Origin: Jiella mangrovi
GTDB taxonomy: Bacteria; Pseudomonadota; Alphaproteobacteria; Rhizobiales; Rhizobiaceae
NCBI RefSeq assembly: GCF_017815135.1
Contig: NZ_JAGJCF010000001.1
Coordinates: 1-64,000, forward strand
Reading direction: 5' to 3'
Length of the DNA stretch: 64,000 nt
The notes under the pieces are model-generated. The model saw only the letters and a program-made list of their open reading frames with translations, was not told where the DNA came from and did no database searches. This document shows, in pieces, positions 1 to 7,536 of this stretch (within the stretch, counting starts at the first letter, position 1; each line of letters begins with the position of its first letter). The position numbers and the translations under genes were made by a program.

Positions 1-336
1 GTCGGCAAGATCACGGCGCTGACACTGGTCGCCCATATGCCCGAACTCGGCTCGTTGACGCCGAAGAAGGCCGGTGCCCTTGCCGGCCTGGCACCGTTCA
101 ACGACGACAGCGGGCATCGCCGGGGGCGCAGGCACATCAAGGGCGGAAGGCGCCGGGTGCGCAAAGCTCTCTACATGGCCGCCCTCGGTGCCATTCGCGC
201 AAACACCCGTTTCAAGAGCTTCTTTCAAGCCGTCGCCGAAAGATCGGGATCGAAGAAAGTCGGCATCATCGCCGTCGCCAGAAAGCTTCTCACTGTTCTC
301 AACGCCATGCAGAGAGACAGAAAGGCGTTCGAATGA
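1..336 (+). CDS. IS110-family transposase, 3' part (truncated by window edge)
   Basis: Reading frame 1 is open from the first base, so the gene starts upstream of the window. The visible 111 residues match the C-terminal Transposase_20 part of IS110/IS116/IS902 transposases: a helix-hairpin-like GKITALTL segment, LTPKKAGALAGLAPFN, the DSG serine motif, then GGRRRVRKALYMAAL and a KLLTVLNAM segment near the end. The family moves insertion sequences with a DEDD domain (N-terminal, outside the window) and this serine-containing C-terminal domain. The visible end looks intact. Whether the element is complete cannot be judged. No inverted repeats are expected for this family and none were identified. 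Confidence 0.85.
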   Translation, partial: VGKITALTLVAHMPELGSLTPKKAGALAGLAPFNDDSGHRRGRRHIKGGRRRVRKALYMAALGAIRANTRFKSFFQAVAERSGSKKVGIIAVARKLLTVLNAMQRDRKAFE

Positions 337-387
337 ACACAGTTGCCAGAAACGTTCGACACAACAGAAGCTTAATCGAAGCACTGG

Positions 388-411
388 ATGCTCGGGTCGG
401 GGCCCGAGCAT
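388..411. repeat. REP-like intergenic palindrome
   Basis: Perfect 9-bp stem ATGCTCGGG / CCCGAGCAT around a 6-base loop, followed by TGACGAACG. It resembles the short palindromic intergenic repeats of Rhizobiales that read CTCGGG...CCCGAG...ATGACG. It lies between the transposase stop and the end of cobJ and may also act as a transcription terminator, although there is no T run. Confidence 0.5.
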
Positions 412-519
412 GACGAACGCGATAAAAGCGGACGCCTGATCCCGGAGTGTCAGGAACTCGATATGCGGCGTTCGACGGAACTGTCTTGCACGCTGGCGTC
501 CGTTCGCACGCATGGCACT

Positions 520-2385
520 CTAAGCTGAAATCCCCGTCCCATCCTTGCGGGCGTAACCGCGCGGTGTGTAGGCCCAGCGTTTGCCATCGCCAGTCGACAC
601 CACTTGGGTGTTCGACGAACCGACGATCACCACCGTCAGCATGTCGACCTCGTCGACATCGAGCGCATCCAGCCTGACGATGCGCACGCTCTCCCCGTCA
701 CGGCCGAGATTGGTCGCGAGCACCACCGGCGTCTCCGCCGGGCGGTGTTTCAAAAGTTCGTCGCGGGCATAAGCGAGCTGGGTGCGCCGCTTCTTCGAGA
801 CGGGGTTGTAGAAGGCGATGACGAAGTCGCCTTCCGCCGCCGCCCTCACCCGGCGCTGGATATCCTCCCAGGGCGTCAGAAGGTCGGACAGGGAGATGGT
901 GCAGAAATCATGGCCGAGCGGGGCGCCTGCCCGCGCTGCTGCACCCTGCAACGCCGAAATCCCCGGCGCGTTGACGATTTCGATGCGTCTGGCGGCATCC
1001 GACAGGTCGCCCTTGTCGACAAGTTCGAAAACCAGCGTCGCCATGGCGTAGATGCCGGCATCGCCGGAACAGACCAGCGCGACGGTCCGCCCCTCGCCGG
1101 CCAGCTCCATCGCATGGCGCACCCGCGCCTCTTCCTTGCCGAGGTCGAAATCATGCCGGGCCTTGTTCGCCGCGAGCGGCCCGAGCAGATCGAGATAGAG
1201 CGAATAGCCGACGAGATCGGTGGACGCGGCGACCATGCGGCTCACCTCCGGCGAGCGCCAGGCCTCGCTGCCCGGCCCGATGCCGACCACGAAGAGCGTG
1301 CCCCGCGCGCGGCCGATCATGGCGGGATCGATTGGGTCGCGCGCTTCGCCGAGGGCGGCGGTGACGCGCTTCGATTTGCGCTTGTCGAGGAGAAGATCGC
1401 CGTCGGGTCCGACGCCGGCCAGCGCCGCACCTTCGGCGACGCCGTGGCAGCCGACTTCGGCGAACACGACCTCCGACGGATTTTTCAAACGCGGCGCTTC
1501 CGCCTCTAGCCACTCGGCGGTGAAGAACCGCGCCGGCACGCCGAAATGCCGGGCCACGTCGTGCACCGCCGCCTCGTCGGCCTTGACGTCGAGGCTGGCG
1601 ACGGCGGCGAGCGCCAATGCACTGACGCCGGCCTCTTCAAGCACCGCCTCGGCGAGCGCGATCGCCTCCGCGGCGGGCGCGCCACGCTCGGCGCCGATGC
1701 CGAGGACGAGCGTCTTCGGGCGGTAGAGAAGCTCGTTCGGCCGGGGCGAGCGAGCGCTGGCCGAAACGGTGAGCCGCACGTCGTCGTCGCTGGCGGGGGA
1801 AACTTCTTCGGCAAAGGGAAGACGCGACCTCTCGAGCCAGGGGGCCGAACCTTCCAGCCGCGCTTTGGCGCCGGCGAGGAGGGCCGCCATGACCGGCTTT
1901 GCAGCGCCGGGGTTGTCCAGCGCGTAGCCAGCCGACGGCGCATCGAGGGCAATGCCGAATTTGAGATCGCCGGCCGTCGTTACCGCCGCGAAACCTTGCG
2001 TCGCCGCCGCGATCGTTCGGGCCAGATCGTTGGCGCCATGATGGCCGCCGAGCAGCGGCAGGACGGCCGAACCGTCCTCGGCGACGGCAAGGACCGGCGG
2101 CTCGGCCTGTTTGTCGGCAAGAAGCGGCGCGAGAATGCGGATCAGGGCGCCGCTCGCCATCAGCGCCACGATCGGCCGGCCGTCGAGGAAGAGCCGCCGG
2201 ATCTCTTCCGCGACGCTCGATGGAGCGGTCTCGGCCGCGCCGCTGCCTGTCCCGTCATGCTGCCCGGCCCTTGCGCCAAGGCCGATCGCCTCGCCGGCGA
2301 TGGTCGCGGCGATCGTTCCGGCAAGCGGGCGGGCCGCCGAGGTCAGATAAAGGACGGCGGGGGTCTGGTCTGTCGGGTCACTCAC
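520..2385 (-). CDS. cobJ: CbiG-CobJ fusion: cobalt-precorrin-5A hydrolase / precorrin-3B C17-methyltransferase
   Basis: Bifunctional corrin-ring enzyme of 621 residues. Residues about 9-345 are CbiG-like: an N-terminal part with the LLGGHHGANDLAR motif, a shortened middle part, and a CbiG_C/CobE part with LVLGIGAERG and FAEVGCHGVAEGAALA. Residues about 363-610 are a SAM-dependent tetrapyrrole methylase of the CobJ/CbiH type (FVVGIGPGS, VALVCSGDAGIYAMA, NAPGISALQGAAARAG). CobJ/CbiH methylates C17 during ring contraction; CbiG opens the delta-lactone in the early-cobalt route. It is the last gene of the minus-strand operon and its ATG overlaps the cobI stop by 4 bases (ATGA). Such fusions are known in other lineages. 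Assignment to the early-cobalt or the oxygen-dependent route is inference. Confidence 0.93.
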   Translation of the reverse strand: MSDPTDQTPAVLYLTSAARPLAGTIAATIAGEAIGLGARAGQHDGTGSGAAETAPSSVAEEIRRLFLDGRPIVALMASGALIRILAPLLADKQAEPPVLAVAEDGSAVLPLLGGHHGANDLARTIAAATQGFAAVTTAGDLKFGIALDAPSAGYALDNPGAAKPVMAALLAGAKARLEGSAPWLERSRLPFAEEVSPASDDDVRLTVSASARSPRPNELLYRPKTLVLGIGAERGAPAAEAIALAEAVLEEAGVSALALAAVASLDVKADEAAVHDVARHFGVPARFFTAEWLEAEAPRLKNPSEVVFAEVGCHGVAEGAALAGVGPDGDLLLDKRKSKRVTAALGEARDPIDPAMIGRARGTLFVVGIGPGSEAWRSPEVSRMVAASTDLVGYSLYLDLLGPLAANKARHDFDLGKEEARVRHAMELAGEGRTVALVCSGDAGIYAMATLVFELVDKGDLSDAARRIEIVNAPGISALQGAAARAGAPLGHDFCTISLSDLLTPWEDIQRRVRAAAEGDFVIAFYNPVSKKRRTQLAYARDELLKHRPAETPVVLATNLGRDGESVRIVRLDALDVDEVDMLTVVIVGSSNTQVVSTGDGKRWAYTPRGYARKDGTGISA

Positions 2386-3155
2386 GCCGGATCGTTCCCG
2401 TCTGCGGTTGGGCTTTCCCCGGCGCCGGCGCTGGCGCGGGCATAGCGCCGGGCGATCGCCGGCTCGGCGCCGCGATAGCCGAGGATCATGGAAAAATAGG
2501 GTGCATCGCCCGTCACGTCGGCGAGCGGTGAAATGCGCTCTTCGCCGAGCGTCACACGCTCGCAGTAGACCGCGTTGTCGATCAGCCCGAGCCGGTGGAT
2601 CAGCGCGCGGACGCGGTCGAAATGGCGGCCGAGCTTCATGATAACGAAGGCCTCGGCGCCGAGAAGCTTCTCGGCGAGCGCCTCGTCGCCGAGCGGGCCG
2701 GGAATGACCGTGAGAATGTCGTTGCGTGCCGCGATCGGCCGGAGCGCCCTTGCGGCAGCCGCCATGGGCGAGGCGACGCCCGGAACGATCTCAGCCTCGT
2801 GGCGCTCGGCGAGCCGCTCGAAGAGATACATGAAGGAGCCGTAGAAGAAGGGATCGCCCTCGCAAAGAACCGCGACGTCGTCCCCTGCGTCGAGCCGTGC
2901 GGCGATCGTTTCGGCGGCGGCGTCGTAGACCTCGGCGGCGGGAAAGCGCTCGACCCGCATCGGCACGACGATCGGAATTTCCTCCTGTCCGCCGGTCAGG
3001 AATTCCGCGACGATGGACCGTGCGAAGCTCGTCCCGTGATCGGGCGCCGGATAGGCGACGACGGGCGACGCCTTGAGGATGCGCAGCGCCTTCAGCGTCA
3101 ACAGCTCCGGGTCGCCCGGACCGACGCCGAGGCCGTAGAGCCGGCCGGTCGTCAT
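2382..3155 (-). CDS. cobI: Precorrin-2 / cobalt-precorrin-2 C20-methyltransferase
   Basis: Protein of 257 residues of the SAM uroporphyrin/corrin methylase fold. It opens with GRLYGLGVGPGDPELLTLKAL (first glycine-rich SAM motif, residues about 4-24) and contains VAVLCEGDPFFYGSFMYL, the typical GDP motif of CobI/CbiL. It adds the methyl group at C20 of (cobalt-)precorrin-2. The start is the ATG at 3155, which overlaps the cobL stop as ATGA; the frame is open far upstream but that extension is only the antisense of nothing recognisable and is a shadow of cobL. The stop overlaps cobJ in the same way, so the three genes are probably translationally coupled. Confidence 0.95.
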   Translation of the reverse strand: MTTGRLYGLGVGPGDPELLTLKALRILKASPVVAYPAPDHGTSFARSIVAEFLTGGQEEIPIVVPMRVERFPAAEVYDAAAETIAARLDAGDDVAVLCEGDPFFYGSFMYLFERLAERHEAEIVPGVASPMAAAARALRPIAARNDILTVIPGPLGDEALAEKLLGAEAFVIMKLGRHFDRVRALIHRLGLIDNAVYCERVTLGEERISPLADVTGDAPYFSMILGYRGAEPAIARRYARASAGAGESPTADGNDPA

Positions 3156-4456
3156 CCCGCCTGCCCCGGCCGGGGATTCGGCTTCGTCACATGCCAATGG
3201 ATGACCGGCATGGACGGCCGGAAACCGCGAAACGGCCCGACGGGCTCGGCGCGGTCGATGGCGACACGCATCAATTCGCCGCCGAGCCGGCCATGAAGAT
3301 CGAGCAGGATCGCCTCGGATTCCAGCGTCACCGCATGGGCGACCATCCGGCCGCCGGGCTTCAGCGCATCCCATGCGGCATCGAAGACGCCATCCGACAG
3401 GCCGCCGCCGATGAAGATCGCGTCCGGCTGATCGAGCCCGGCCAGCGCCTCCGGCGCCTTGCCGTCGACGATGAAGAGTTCGGGCACCCCGAGCGTCGCG
3501 GCGTTTTCGGCGATCATCGCGCAGCGTTCGGACTTCGGCTCGATGGCGATGGCGCGGACGCGCGGCGCGGCGCGCAGCCATTCGACGGCGATCGAACCGG
3601 CCCCGGCCCCGAGATCCCACAGCAGAGCCCCCGGCATCGGCTCCAGCGCGGCAATGGCGAGCGCCCGCAGCGTGCGCTTGGTCATCTTGCCGTCGTGGAC
3701 GAAAGCATCGTCCGGCAGGCCGGCGACGGTCGGCCGCGGCGTCGCGGCGCGCCCGGCAACACAGGTGACGGCGACGAGGTTGAGATCGGCCTCGTCATCG
3801 CCGAGATCATATCCGGCCGCGACGGTCGCGCGGATCCGCTCCCTTTCGCCGCCGAGATGCTCCATCACGGTCAGCCGGCTCTGGCCGAAGCCACGGCTGG
3901 TCAGGAGGCGGGCGATCTCGCGGGGCGAGCCGCCGTTTTCCGACAGGATCAGCAGTTTCTCGCCGGGAAAGAGATGGCGGGAGATCTGATCGACGGGCCG
4001 GCCGTGAACGGTCAGGCAGGACGCGTTCTGGATCGGCCAGCCGAGCTTCGCCGCAGCCAGCGAAAACGCCGATGGCGCCGGCAGCACCAGCATTTCGTCC
4101 GGGGAAACATGCCGGGCAAGGCTCGCGCCGACGCCGAACCACATCGGATCCCCGGTGGCAAGGACCACCGTCGGCGTGCCGGCGCGTTCAAGCAGCCGGC
4201 CGAGGGCATCGGCGAACGGCGTCTCCCAGACGACCGTCTCAGCCCGCGTATCGCCCAAAAACGCGAGATGGCGCGCCCCTCCGAAGATCGTCGCGGCATT
4301 GTCGAGCGCGTCCATCGCCTCGCCGCTGAGCGAGGAAACGCCGCCGTCGCCGATGCCGACGATGGTCAGCCAGGGCCGCGCCGTACCGACAGCTGCACGG
4401 CCCTCGTCATTGGTGCCGGTTTTGCCGGAAAGCCAGGGCCGGACGGGATCGCTCAT
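3152..4456 (-). CDS. cobL: Precorrin-6Y C5,15-methyltransferase (decarboxylating), CbiE-CbiT fusion
   Basis: Protein of 434 residues, the usual length for CobL. The N-terminal half is the CbiE-type methylase (WLTIVGIGDGGVSSLSGEA, VLATGDPMWFGVGASLARH). The C-terminal half is the CbiT-type class I methyltransferase (KRTLRALAIAAL, LLWDLGAGAGSIAVEWLR, then a DAIFIGGGLSDG loop). It methylates C5 and C15 and decarboxylates the C12 acetate. It overlaps the upstream cobH-fusion gene by 4 bases (ATGA) and the downstream cobI in the same way. It is the third gene of the cbiX-cobH-cobL-cobI-cobJ run. Confidence 0.96.
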   Translation of the reverse strand: MSDPVRPWLSGKTGTNDEGRAAVGTARPWLTIVGIGDGGVSSLSGEAMDALDNAATIFGGARHLAFLGDTRAETVVWETPFADALGRLLERAGTPTVVLATGDPMWFGVGASLARHVSPDEMLVLPAPSAFSLAAAKLGWPIQNASCLTVHGRPVDQISRHLFPGEKLLILSENGGSPREIARLLTSRGFGQSRLTVMEHLGGERERIRATVAAGYDLGDDEADLNLVAVTCVAGRAATPRPTVAGLPDDAFVHDGKMTKRTLRALAIAALEPMPGALLWDLGAGAGSIAVEWLRAAPRVRAIAIEPKSERCAMIAENAATLGVPELFIVDGKAPEALAGLDQPDAIFIGGGLSDGVFDAAWDALKPGGRMVAHAVTLESEAILLDLHGRLGGELMRVAIDRAEPVGPFRGFRPSMPVIHWHVTKPNPRPGQAG

Positions 4457-6033
4457 GTCTCGTCTGCCGAAATGGCGAGCGCGTTAACGGCTGAGGCCGC
4501 CAGCGCCGAGCCGCCGCGCCGACCGGAAATTGTCACGAAGGGAACGCCGTAGGTCGTTTCGAGCAGCGCGGCCTTCGATTCCGCCGCGCCGACGAAACCG
4601 ACGGGGACGCCGATGATCAGCGCCGGGCGCGGCGCGCCCTCTTCCAGCCGTTCGAGCAGCCGGAACAGCGCCGTCGGCGCATTGCCGATGGCGACGATCG
4701 CGCCCTCCAGAAGCTCGTCGCCCCACAGATCGACCTGCGCCGCGGAGCGGGTCGTCGCGTTCTTCTCGGCGATGCGCCGGGTGCGCGGATCGGTGATGCG
4801 GCAGACGATCTTGTTCTGCTGTTTGAGGTTGGCCGAAATGATGCCGTGGGCGACCATCTCCGAATCGCACAGGATCGGCGCGCCGGCCTCGAGCGCGGCC
4901 TTGCCGGCGGCGATGGCGCCGTCGGAAACGCTGAGGTCGGCGACGATGTCGGTCATGCCGCAGGCGTGGATCATCCGCACGGCCAGCGCCTCCGCCTCGG
5001 CGGGCACCGAAGAGAGGTCGGCCTCCTCGCGGATGATGCGAAAGCTCTCCGCATAGATCGTCGCAGGGTCCTTGAGATAGCCCGCATCGTCGATGCTGTC
5101 GGCCATGGCCGCAAGGCCGCCGGCTTTCTCGGCCGCGAGATTGGCTTCCTGCAGCTGGTCGAGGCCGACGATCCAGCCTTCTTCGGCGAGCGCGGTCGAA
5201 AGGTCGTCGCCTTGAAGGTCGCGCGGCGCGGCGAGCAGCGTTCCGAAGCCGTCGGCGGCATCGAGCCTTGCAAACAGTTCGGCGAGCGTCTCGACCTGCG
5301 CCTCGTCGACGCAGGACTTCTCACCCTTCTCGATATCGACGAGGCCGGGATAGATTTCGGCCAGCGTGATCGGTGCCGAAATCGCCTCCGCAAAACCGGT
5401 CTCGAACGGCCAGACGGCGATCTTGCCGGCAAATTCCGGGTCGGTGCGCAGCTTTTCCAGCCGCGCGATGCCGGTGATGGCCTGGCTGCCGACGGAGCCG
5501 GTGAAGTTCAGCTTCCAGACCGGCTGCGCCCGGCTCGTGCGGGTCTCGGCGATGCGCTTTTCCGGCAGCGCCGTCGGGTATGGATCGGGCTTCTTGACCG
5601 ACAGCCCCGGCACCTCCTGATGCATCGGGCGGCCCCAATACATCGGCGCGAAGGCCAGCCGCTCGCGATTGAGCCGACCGGTGACCTCGAAGCGGTTGGA
5701 GAAGTTGTCGTCCCGGTCCTGCAACGCCTCGGCGAAGAACGCCCACAGGGACTGCCAGCCGCCCTCTCCCGCCACGGCCGCAGCCCCGCCTTTCGGATAG
5801 CCGAAGGGAAAGTCGAAACCGGCAAAGACGGTCTTCCCGTCTGAGAGCGCGTCACGGAAGAACTGCCGCAGCCGCGCCATCGCCGCCGAGCGGGTCGACG
5901 GGTTCACGGTCTCGACCAGCTGGACGTCCCGCTCCGTCCGCTCGACCAGCGCGATCCAGATCGAATCCTTGCCGGTGGTCGGCGTGTTGGCGGCGGACCA
6001 GTCGATGATCGCGTAGCGGTCGAAAAGTGGCAT
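4453..6033 (-). CDS. cobH: RNase H-like domain fused to precorrin-8X methylmutase
   Basis: Protein of 526 residues, more than twice the usual CobH length of about 210. Residues about 318-526 are a full CobH/CbiC precorrin-8X methylmutase: YLKDPATIYAESFRIIREE, the catalytic His in MIHACG (His356), APILCDSEMVAHG, TRSAAQVDLW, IGNAPTALF and IGVPVGFVGAAESK. It moves the methyl group from C11 to C12. Residues 1-310 begin with YAIIDWSAAN and contain FAGFDFPFGYP, AVWPFETG and EIYPGLV. This pattern of spaced acidic residues recalls RNase H-fold DUF429-type proteins, but the assignment is tentative and the function is unknown. The ATG at 6033 follows an AAGGAAG stretch. The stop overlaps cobL. Confidence 0.9.
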   Translation of the reverse strand: MPLFDRYAIIDWSAANTPTTGKDSIWIALVERTERDVQLVETVNPSTRSAAMARLRQFFRDALSDGKTVFAGFDFPFGYPKGGAAAVAGEGGWQSLWAFFAEALQDRDDNFSNRFEVTGRLNRERLAFAPMYWGRPMHQEVPGLSVKKPDPYPTALPEKRIAETRTSRAQPVWKLNFTGSVGSQAITGIARLEKLRTDPEFAGKIAVWPFETGFAEAISAPITLAEIYPGLVDIEKGEKSCVDEAQVETLAELFARLDAADGFGTLLAAPRDLQGDDLSTALAEEGWIVGLDQLQEANLAAEKAGGLAAMADSIDDAGYLKDPATIYAESFRIIREEADLSSVPAEAEALAVRMIHACGMTDIVADLSVSDGAIAAGKAALEAGAPILCDSEMVAHGIISANLKQQNKIVCRITDPRTRRIAEKNATTRSAAQVDLWGDELLEGAIVAIGNAPTALFRLLERLEEGAPRPALIIGVPVGFVGAAESKAALLETTYGVPFVTISGRRGGSALAASAVNALAISADET

Positions 6034-6078
6034 CGGGTCGTCTTCTTCCTTCGGGCGCGTTCTGCTTGGCGCCTTTAA

Positions 6079-7245
6079 CTAGCGCATCGACCGCGGGCCG
6101 AGAGGGTGGTCGGCATGCGGATAGGGATGATGATGATGGTCATGGCCATGAGAATGGCCCTTTCCATGCGAATGCCCGTGATCATGGGCATGATCATGGC
6201 CGCCACGGGAATGGGAATGATTGTGATCATGGGCGTGGCCATGATGGTCGCCATCGTGATGATGATGGTGACCGTCAGAATGACCATGATCGTGGCCGAC
6301 ATGATCGTGACCCGGCACCTTTGATACCCGGCATGCCCCGGTGCAGGTCGTGTCGCAGAGCGCACAATCGGCGGCCGAGCCGATGCCCTCGACGTGATGG
6401 TGATGGCTTTCCTGGGCGAGGCCCACCTCGGCCTCGAAACCCAGCACCTGCTCGCGATACTTGCAGAGCTGGCAGTTCATGACGTTGGTGCCCTCGAGGA
6501 TCTCGTTCAGCCTTTCGACGAAGGTCTCGACCACCATCTCATGGGCCCCGAGATAGGGTGCCTTGAGGAACCTGATACCGGGATGCTCCGCCGCCACCGC
6601 GTCGGTCTGGTCGTAGATCCGGCGCACCAGAATGCCGGTGAAGAGGAAATACGGAAAGACGACGATCCGCTTGTAGCCGAGCCTCGCCGCGTGGCTCAGC
6701 CCCGGCCCGACCAGCGGAAAGGTGACGCCGGAATAGCAGGTCTCGCCCCAGCCGAAGCCGAGCCCTTCCCACAGCATCCGCATGACCTTGGAGACATTGG
6801 AGTTGGCGTCGGGATCCGAGGCCCCGCGCCCGACGACGACGAGCATGGTGTCGTGCAGCGGCTCGCCCTCTTGCCAGCCATCGGCGCGAAGACATTCCTT
6901 GATCCGCTCGCCGGCGGCGCGCAGCATCTTCGGATCGATGCCGAGTTCACGACCGTAGCGGATCTGGACGTCGTTCTCGGCGGCATAGGTGTTCAGCACC
7001 GAGGGAATGTCGTTCTTGGCGTGGCCGGCGGCGAACAGCATGCCCGGCAGCGCCATGATCTCGTGGGCGCCCTCGGCGCGCAGGCGATCGAGGCCGTCGC
7101 GGATGATCGGCTTGGCAAATTCCAGATAGCCATAGTCGGTCTTCCAGTCCGGCAGCCGCGATTTCAGCTTTTCGGCCAAACCGGCAAATTCCGTCACCGC
7201 GCCCTGGTCGCGGCTGCCATGGCCGCACAACATCAAAGCTTTCAT
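6079..7245 (-). CDS. cbiX: Sirohydrochlorin cobaltochelatase CbiX, long form with Fe-S motif and His-rich tail
   Basis: Protein of 388 residues. Two CbiX/CbiK-type chelatase modules span about residues 1-265: LCGHGSRDQGAV with the metal-binding His near the N-terminus, GMLFAAGHAKNDIP, and GRGASDPDANSN and FPYFLFTGILVRRI in the second module. They insert Co2+ into sirohydrochlorin, the first committed step of the early-cobalt route. A Fe-S-type MNCQLC motif follows, as in long CbiX proteins, plus a further cysteine group CALCDTTCTGAC. The last 79 or so residues contain 32 histidines and could bind cobalt or nickel. A strong ribosome site AGGAGG precedes the ATG. It is the first gene of the operon; no cobalamin riboswitch was recognised upstream. 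Confidence 0.93.
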   Translation of the reverse strand: MKALMLCGHGSRDQGAVTEFAGLAEKLKSRLPDWKTDYGYLEFAKPIIRDGLDRLRAEGAHEIMALPGMLFAAGHAKNDIPSVLNTYAAENDVQIRYGRELGIDPKMLRAAGERIKECLRADGWQEGEPLHDTMLVVVGRGASDPDANSNVSKVMRMLWEGLGFGWGETCYSGVTFPLVGPGLSHAARLGYKRIVVFPYFLFTGILVRRIYDQTDAVAAEHPGIRFLKAPYLGAHEMVVETFVERLNEILEGTNVMNCQLCKYREQVLGFEAEVGLAQESHHHHVEGIGSAADCALCDTTCTGACRVSKVPGHDHVGHDHGHSDGHHHHHDGDHHGHAHDHNHSHSRGGHDHAHDHGHSHGKGHSHGHDHHHHPYPHADHPLGPRSMR

Positions 7246-7536
7246 GTCGATCCTCCTGTCCGTTCACGACGCCCGGAGGATCCGCCTTCCCCCGTCGAGA
7301 GGCCGGCGAATCGATCCGACAGCTCCGTCTTGGCCCCCTGCTTGGGTCGGCCGCACCGGAATCGCTTTCAGCTCCCTCGAGAGGAGCACCATCGTCTTCA
7401 CAGCCATGGGGTAGATGGGATTGACGACCGGGTCAAACCCGGCCTCTGCCCACCATGCAAAGGATCGGAAAAGCCGGACTCGACCTTCGTCGCGACGGGA
7501 GGAACGGCTTTACTCGTCAGGCGGCCGAAGGCTTTG

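Noticed and set aside
3156-3620. Upstream extension of cobI
   Set aside because: It lies inside cobL in another frame and is Arg-rich without homology; the ATGA overlap at 3152-3155 defines the start.
6106-6324. Plus-strand methionine/isoleucine-rich frame that looks like a membrane protein
   Set aside because: It is the antisense of the His/Asp/Gly codons of the CbiX tail; the apparent hydrophobicity is a codon artefact.
7246-7536. Possible cobalamin riboswitch upstream of cbiX
   Set aside because: The minus strand was read for the conserved B12-box (GCCACTG-type) and the GGTG..AATCC core; neither was found. The same holds for the gaps before cobQ, cobB/cbiD and cobM.
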